Assembly (NCBI RefSeq): GCF_004349055.1
Contig: NZ_SMKX01000003.1
Span: forward strand, 62,001 to 126,000
DNA length: 64,000 bases
From: Kribbella antibiotica
GTDB lineage: Bacteria; Actinomycetota; Actinomycetes; Propionibacteriales; Kribbellaceae
Direction of reading: 5' to 3'
Shown here in pieces: positions 59,576 through 64,000 of this stretch. Position numbers and translations under genes: made by a program. The notes beneath the pieces were generated by a model. The model was not told the DNA's origin. It saw only the letters and a list, made by a program, of their open reading frames with translations, and did not search any database. Within the stretch, counting starts at the first letter, position 1. Every line of letters begins with the position of its first letter.

Positions 59576-60805
59576 ATGCGCACACTCGTGCAGGGTGGTT
59601 TGGTCATCGATACCGCGCCGGAAGTGACCGTTCGGCGCGGGGTCGACGTACTGATCGAGGATGGTCGGATCGCTGCCGTCGGCGCCGGACTGCCGGCGGA
59701 CGGCGCGTCCGTGATCGATGCGCGGGGGCGGATCGTGCTGCCGGGGTTCGTCGACACCCACCGGCATGTCTGGCAGACGGCGCTGCGGGGGATCGGCACC
59801 GAGGGCGACCTCGGCTTCTACTTCGACCACGTGATGCAAGCGCGTGGTACGCGGTATCGCCCGGAAGACGTTGCTGTGAGCAACCTTGTTGGGGCGTTGG
59901 AGTGCCTGGACGGCGGCATCACCACCGTGCAGGACTACTCGCACGTGCAGGGCTCGGCTGTCTTTGCCGAGGCTGCCGTTGATGCTTTGGATCGCAGTGG
60001 AATCCGTGCGGTCTACGGCTTCGGCCCATCGCCGCTGGTCGGTGGCATGGTCGACTCGGCCGCTCTGCATCATGTCGCCGACCTCGCCTCCCCGCGGATC
60101 ACGATCGCGCTCGCCTCCACAGGGCCTGCGTACGCGCCGTTCGATGTTGTTCAGGCTGACTGGGCGCTCGCTGCTGAGTTAGGGCTCTCGGTGGTCACCC
60201 ACATTGACCGCAGCGGGGTCACCCAGACGCCGATCGCCTTGCTGGCCGAGGCGGGCCTGCTCCGCGCCAGCACGCTCTACGTCCACTGCAACAATCTCTC
60301 GGACTCCGAGTTGAAGTTGATTGCTGACTCCGGGGCCTCGGTTTCGATCACCCCCGCTGTCGAGTCTCGGCTTGAGATGGGTCCCGCTGTGGCTGCGCGC
60401 CTGAAGTCCTTGGGTGTCCCGTTCGCGCTCGGGATCGACACCGTCACCAGCGCTCCTGGCGATATGTTCAGCATCATGCGGCAGGTCCTCGCGCTCGGCT
60501 ATGGGTCGTTCACCGCTTCTGAGGTGCTCCGATTGGCCACTGTTGCTGGGGCTCAAGCCCTTAGCCTGCCCTCCGTCGGGTCCCTTGCCGTGGGCAACCA
60601 TGCTGACCTGATGCTGTTGCGTGCCTCGGATGTGAATCTGGCAGGCGGGCTCGTTGACCCGGTGGCCACTGTTGTCAGCTCGGCTCATCCTGGCAATGTG
60701 GAAACCGTTCTGGTGGGCGGTGCTGTTGTGAAGCGTGATGGCCACCTGGTCACCGCGCCTCCGGTCGATGCCTTCGCGAGCTCAATCGCTCACCTCTTCG
60801 TCTGA
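59576..60805 (+). CDS. Amidohydrolase-superfamily deaminase-like protein
   Basis: A 409-residue amidohydrolase of the ATZ/TRZ (S-adenosylhomocysteine or cytosine deaminase) branch. The metal motif is PGFVDTHRHVWQ, with VTHIDR, LYVHCNNLSD and LGIDTVTSAPGD carrying the later ligands. The composite beta-sandwich at both ends is intact (VIDARGRIVLPG; VGNHADLMLLRA). Substrate is unknown, probably a purine, pyrimidine or triazine-like ring. The start ATG follows GAGGGG. Divergent from marR. Confidence 0.9.
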   Translation: MRTLVQGGLVIDTAPEVTVRRGVDVLIEDGRIAAVGAGLPADGASVIDARGRIVLPGFVDTHRHVWQTALRGIGTEGDLGFYFDHVMQARGTRYRPEDVAVSNLVGALECLDGGITTVQDYSHVQGSAVFAEAAVDALDRSGIRAVYGFGPSPLVGGMVDSAALHHVADLASPRITIALASTGPAYAPFDVVQADWALAAELGLSVVTHIDRSGVTQTPIALLAEAGLLRASTLYVHCNNLSDSELKLIADSGASVSITPAVESRLEMGPAVAARLKSLGVPFALGIDTVTSAPGDMFSIMRQVLALGYGSFTASEVLRLATVAGAQALSLPSVGSLAVGNHADLMLLRASDVNLAGGLVDPVATVVSSAHPGNVETVLVGGAVVKRDGHLVTAPPVDAFASSIAHLFV

Positions 60806-60811
60806 GGGCTG

Positions 60812-61030
60812 CTTGTACGGCGGGACCGGTTGCTGCGCGCTCCGATGCGGCCGGAAACGTATGGCTTGTGGCTGGTCGCCGCTGCGGCCGATTTACAGTG
60901 GGAGGGTGGTGCGGCCCGGCGCGTGGCTGAGGGGGATGGCGAGGCCGGCGATCGCGTTCCCGCCGTCTGAGGTGCTCGCTGTGGTTGCGGTCGGTAGCGA
61001 GGGAGCCTGGAAAGTGACCCTTGGTGGTGG
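60812..61030 (+). repeat. Dispersed noncoding repeat, copy 2
   Basis: Same-strand, more diverged version of copy 1 (47793-48000). It includes the TGTACGGCGGGACCGGTTGC head, GCCGCTGCGGCCGATTTACA (identical to 47859-47878) and GGCGCGTGGCTGAGG. Starts 7 bases after the amidohydrolase stop. Confidence 0.85.
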
Positions 61031-61087
61031 TGAAAAGCGCTGGCAAGGAGGTCTGGGGTGCCGCCGTGCGCGGCTGACCCTCGCACG

Positions 61088-61219
61088 TCGCTACACGTGG
61101 ATTTTTCGGCGCATAGACCCGAAAAATCCCCGCGTAGTGCGAAGCGCCTCGGCTAGCTCTGACCGCCTCGCTAAGTGGTGGATTTTCGTCACCGGGTCCC
61201 CACAATTCACCACTTAGCG
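61088..61219. repeat. Two adjacent stem-loops in gene desert 2
   Basis: GGATTTTTCGG (61099-61109) pairs with CCGAAAAATCC (61119-61129), and CGCTAAGTGGTGGATT (61179-61194) pairs with AATTCACCACTTAGCG (61204-61219), one G-U pair. Both have 9-base loops. No gene supported. Confidence 0.85.
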
Positions 61220-61229
61220 CGAGCCCGCC

Positions 61230-61541
61230 CACGTTCCGGCCCGCCGGGGCCTTGAGTGGAAACTTTTTCGCACATAGCGACAAGGAATTACCACCCAGCG
61301 CGAGCAACCCCCGCGCTCCGCTCCGCCTGGGTCGTTGGCCGGCAACTTTTTCTCAAATGGCGACCCTTTATTACCGACTAGCGGAGATCTTGGGCCTCAG
61401 CCGTAGCGGGCACCTCAGGCAGCGGTCACGCGGTCGCCGACCTCGCCAGTCCCTCAGCCACGCGCCGGGCTGCACCATCCGTCTCCTTCAATCGGCCGCA
61501 GCGGCGCGCAACCAAACGCCGTACCGGCCCGGCCGCATCCG
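61230..61541 (-). repeat. Dispersed noncoding repeat, copy 3 with extra tail copy
   Basis: 61342-61541 is the opposite-strand copy of 47823-48012, nearly identical over AACTTTTTCTCAAATGGCGA and CGACTAGCGGAGATCTTGGG. A second, decayed copy of the tail (AACTTTTTCGCACATAGCGA) lies at 61261-61305, and 61180-61250 matches the complement of 48059-48115. Confidence 0.85.
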
Positions 61542-61550
61542 AAACGGAGG

Positions 61551-61595
61551 TTTGTGGATCGCCAAGGGCACGGAGCGGCCTTGGCGATCCACAAA
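61551..61595. repeat. Perfect 17-bp inverted repeat
   Basis: TTTGTGGATCGCCAAGG (61551-61567) and CCTTGGCGATCCACAAA (61579-61595), 11-base loop. It lies between repeat copies 3 and 4 and resembles the hairpin at 47654-47702. Confidence 0.9.
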
Positions 61596-61653
61596 GCGCA
61601 TCCAACCAGCGCCCGAAACACCCTGCCGGGCTTGGGTGGAACATTTTGTGCAA

Positions 61654-61825
61654 GGAGCGACGTGCAGTTTCCACTGGGCGCAGATCTTGGACCCCAGCCA
61701 CAGCGAGTACCTCAAGCAGCGGTCACGCGGTCGCCGACCTCGCCAGTCCCTCAGCCACGCGCCGGGCCGCACCATCCGTCTCTGTCAATCGGCCGCAGCG
61801 GCGAGCAACCACCCAGCCGGTACTT
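61654..61825 (-). repeat. Dispersed noncoding repeat, copy 4
   Basis: Opposite-strand copy whose core (61715-61805, CGGTCACGCGGTCGCCGACC and CTCAGCCACGCGCCGGGC) is nearly identical to copy 3, with a different flank (GTGCAGTTTCCACTGGGCGC). Ends just before the hydrolase stop at 61832. Confidence 0.85.
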
Positions 61826-61831
61826 CGGACG

Positions 61832-62692
61832 CTAGCGCGTGAGGAGGGTTTGGAGAGCGGCGACCACCTCGTCGGGGGATTCTTCGGCGATGAAGTGCCC
61901 GGCGGTGGTGAGTTGGTGGGTGAGGTCGGGCGCCCAGGCGCTCCATAACGCGACAGCGTCGAAGCCTAGGGCGGAACCCCAGTCCTGTTGGATGACAGTG
62001 ACAGGCTGAGTAAGTTTGTTGCCTAGGGCAAGAGACTTGGTGTCGTCGGTGACGTCGACGCTAGCCGACGCTCGGTAGTCGGCGACGATCGACGGGATAG
62101 CGGCGCGGGACGCTGACAGGTAGACCGCGCGGACATCGGCGGGGATGGCGGTCGGGTCCTTCGTCCAGACATCGAGGAAGTGACCAAAGAACTGATCGGG
62201 CGCACCGGCGATCAAAGCTTCCGGGAGACCGGGCGGCTGGGCCATCAGGTAGAGGTGGAATCCGACGGCGGCGGTGGCCCCGTGCATGACTTCCCACATG
62301 TCGAGGGTGGGGAGCACGTCCAGGATGAGCAGGTGGGTGACCGTGTCCGGGTGGTCGAGGGCGGCGCGGAAGGCGACCAGGGCGCCGCGGTCGTGACCGG
62401 CGAGCGCGAACGTCGAATGCCCGAGAGCCTGTACGGCGGCAATGATGTCGGCCGCCATCGTGCGTTTCGAGTACCCGTCGAGCGGCTTGTCACTGTCGCC
62501 GTAGCCACGCAGGTCGGGGCAGATGACCGTGTGGTCGACAGCGAGCTTGGCGGCCACATGCCGCCACATCAGGTGCGTCTGCGGAAACCCGTGCAGCAGC
62601 ACGATCGGCGTACCGGTGCCGCCTACTGCGACGTTGAGGGTGACGCCGTCGACGCCGGGGAGCTGGTGGTAGTCGAATCCGTTGATCTTCAC
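61832..62692 (-). CDS. Alpha/beta hydrolase, epoxide hydrolase/haloacetate dehalogenase type
   Basis: A 286-residue hydrolase. It has the oxyanion HGFPQ motif, RGYGDSDKP, nucleophile Asp101 in GHDRGAL, and catalytic His266 in TAGHFIAEE. An Asp nucleophile and the cap sequence place it with epoxide hydrolases and fluoroacetate-type dehalogenases rather than esterases. Substrate unknown. The start GTG 62692 is used, as the rest of the N-terminus is canonical. Divergent from the AfsR-like gene, 53 bp away. Confidence 0.9.
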   Translation of the reverse strand: MKINGFDYHQLPGVDGVTLNVAVGGTGTPIVLLHGFPQTHLMWRHVAAKLAVDHTVICPDLRGYGDSDKPLDGYSKRTMAADIIAAVQALGHSTFALAGHDRGALVAFRAALDHPDTVTHLLILDVLPTLDMWEVMHGATAAVGFHLYLMAQPPGLPEALIAGAPDQFFGHFLDVWTKDPTAIPADVRAVYLSASRAAIPSIVADYRASASVDVTDDTKSLALGNKLTQPVTVIQQDWGSALGFDAVALWSAWAPDLTHQLTTAGHFIAEESPDEVVAALQTLLTR

Positions 62693-62745
62693 CTGTCCAG
62701 AGTTGCGGGAGTGGATGAGCGTTGGATGAGCACTACGGTGAGCGG

Positions 62746-64000
62746 GTGGAGTTCGGGGTGCTTGGGCCGGTGGTGGCTTGGGATGACGCGGGGGAGCTGG
62801 TCGCGCTCAAGGGGCCGCGGCATCGGGCGGTGCTGGCCCGGCTGATCGTGGCGCGTGGCCGGGTGGTTCCTGCGACCCGCCTGGTGGACGAGCTGTGGCA
62901 AGAGCCGCCAGAGGGCGCGCTGAGCGCCGTACGGACGTTTGTGGCGGCACTGCGCCGATCACTCGAGCCAGACCGCGCACCGCGGACACAGCCCAAGCTG
63001 CTGGTGACAGAGGGCCCCGGCTACGCCTTGCGGGTGGACAAAGTCGACGCCTGGCGGTTTGAGGCGGCTGTCGAGGCGGGGGAGTACGAAGCAGCTCTCA
63101 AGCTCTGGCGCGGTCCCGCGTACGCCGACTTCGCCGATGAGCCGTGGGCGTTGGGGGAGCGCGGACGGCTCACCGAGCTGCGCTTGCTGGCCGTAGAGCG
63201 GCTGGCGGACACGCGACTGACTAACGGCCAGGCCGCAGCGGCCGTGGCTGACCTGGACGCGCATGTGACTGAGCACCCGTGGCGTGAGGAGGGCTGGCGG
63301 CTCCTGGCGCTCGCGCTCTACCAGTCCGGTCGCCAGGCCGACGCACTCGCCGTACTGCGTCGGGCCCGGGCCATGCTGGTCGAACAGCTAGCCATAGACC
63401 CCGGTACGGCGCTCACTCGGCTCGAGGCGGACATCCTCAACCAAGCCGTGGAGCCCGCGTCGGTGTGGTCTGCCACCGCAGCTGCCTATCAACGCACTAG
63501 CGGCGCACGCGCTCAACTCGAATCAACAGTCGGGCTACTGCGCAGTCTCGCCGTCACCGGCGAACTCGGCGAGGTCCGCCGGCACCGCCTGGCCGCGATC
63601 ACTGCAGCCGAAGAGCTCGGCGATCCAGACCTGACAGCACGCGTGATCGGCGCGTACGACGTACCGGCGATCTGGACGCGATCCGACGACGAGCTGCAGG
63701 CCGCTGCGATCGTCCGAGCCGCCGAGCGGGTTCTTCCGACCCAAGACCACCCCGCGATCCGCGCCCGCCTACTCGCGACAGTCGCCTTGGAATCAAGGGG
63801 TTCCAGCGCCGACCGACCGCTGGAAGCAGCGCGCGAGGCCGAGCAGCTCGCCCGCACCCTGGACGACCCCGCGATCCTCGCCTTCGCGCTGAACGGCGTC
63901 TTCATTCAGTCCTGCCGACAAGCCGGCCAGTCGGTGATCCGCGACGGGATCGGCGCCGAGCTGATCGCCCTCGCCGAGCGCCACGCGCTCCCGTCGTACG
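62746..64000 (+). CDS. BTAD/SARP-type regulator, N-terminal part
   Basis: The gene runs off the right edge; 418 codons are open without a stop. It has an OmpR-like winged helix (about residues 1-90, EFGVLGPVVAWDD; GPRHRAVLARLIVARGRVV) and a BTAD (about 95-230). After residue 230 a helical region of TPR type begins. No NB-ARC P-loop seen yet, unlike the other two AfsR-like proteins in the window. GTG 62746 has no ribosome site; TACGGT (62734-62739) ends 6 bases before it, so the mRNA may be leaderless. Confidence 0.87.
   Translation, partial: MEFGVLGPVVAWDDAGELVALKGPRHRAVLARLIVARGRVVPATRLVDELWQEPPEGALSAVRTFVAALRRSLEPDRAPRTQPKLLVTEGPGYALRVDKVDAWRFEAAVEAGEYEAALKLWRGPAYADFADEPWALGERGRLTELRLLAVERLADTRLTNGQAAAAVADLDAHVTEHPWREEGWRLLALALYQSGRQADALAVLRRARAMLVEQLAIDPGTALTRLEADILNQAVEPASVWSATAAAYQRTSGARAQLESTVGLLRSLAVTGELGEVRRHRLAAITAAEELGDPDLTARVIGAYDVPAIWTRSDDELQAAAIVRAAERVLPTQDHPAIRARLLATVALESRGSSADRPLEAAREAEQLARTLDDPAILAFALNGVFIQSCRQAGQSVIRDGIGAELIALAERHALPSY

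Noticed and set aside
61252-61842. 196-residue plus-strand frame over repeat copies 3 and 4, with LAEILGLSRSGHL-like HTH look
   Set aside because: The related frame in copy 1 is on the other strand and differs mostly by amino-acid changing substitutions; no start signal. Treated as noncoding repeat.

Overview
The window is 64 kb of GC-rich actinobacterial chromosome. Evidence for this is Lsr2, ClpC with a possible ClgR box, a Scy/FilP-type pair of coiled-coil proteins, an F420-type oxidoreductase, many AfsR/SARP regulators and many leaderless start signatures. Gene content and the frequent GTACGGCG-type words suggest a Kribbella-like member of the Propionibacteriales; the genus is a guess. 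No rRNA, tRNA, CRISPR array, complete insertion sequence or prophage was found. Most of the window looks like stable core chromosome. Two gene deserts (47.5-48.5 kb and 60.8-61.8 kb) carry a repeat family.

Layout. 0-10 kb: end of coaX, a lipoprotein, DedA, an ArsR-type regulator with a divergent MFS pump, then lysS-lsr2-clpC. 10-15 kb: a quinone-oxidoreductase-like enzyme with a divergent AraC regulator, then an AfsR-like regulator. 15-21.7 kb: a two-gene membrane operon diverging from the Scy-like/FilP-like pair (probable polar growth). 21.7-31.6 kb: mutY with a leaderless divergent partner, a PadR-MFS pair, disA, a KAS III gene and radA, then an MFS-methyltransferase pair. 31.6-39 kb: GH20 hexosaminidase, WS/DGAT acyltransferase, a second AfsR-like regulator and two small secreted proteins. 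39-46 kb: an ArsR-SRPBCC pair, a VOC protein, a Cys-rich protein, and a ppx-isomerase-tetR-HD operon joined by GTGA overlaps; then an ECF sigma factor with its membrane partner. 46-59 kb: secreted M1 peptidase, gene desert 1, proline dehydrogenase, proC, an LLM oxidoreductase, a tryptophanyl-tRNA synthetase with an attenuator, an SGNH hydrolase, a deacetylase-family protein and a small excisionase-type HTH protein. 59-64 kb: a MarR-amidohydrolase pair, gene desert 2, an alpha/beta hydrolase and the start of a third AfsR/BTAD regulator.

Gene order resembles two conserved actinobacterial neighbourhoods: coaX-lysS-lsr2-clpC with mutY-disA-radA, and the ppx2-isomerase-proC-small HTH block known from mycobacteria. 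The strongest regulatory finding is a nine-codon leader peptide with tandem Trp codons followed by a U-tailed terminator ahead of trpS. Other notable items are operator palindromes overlapping leaderless start codons, a 23-bp divergent leaderless promoter, a 168-bp imperfect hairpin starting at the disA stop codon, and structured repeats in the two gene deserts.
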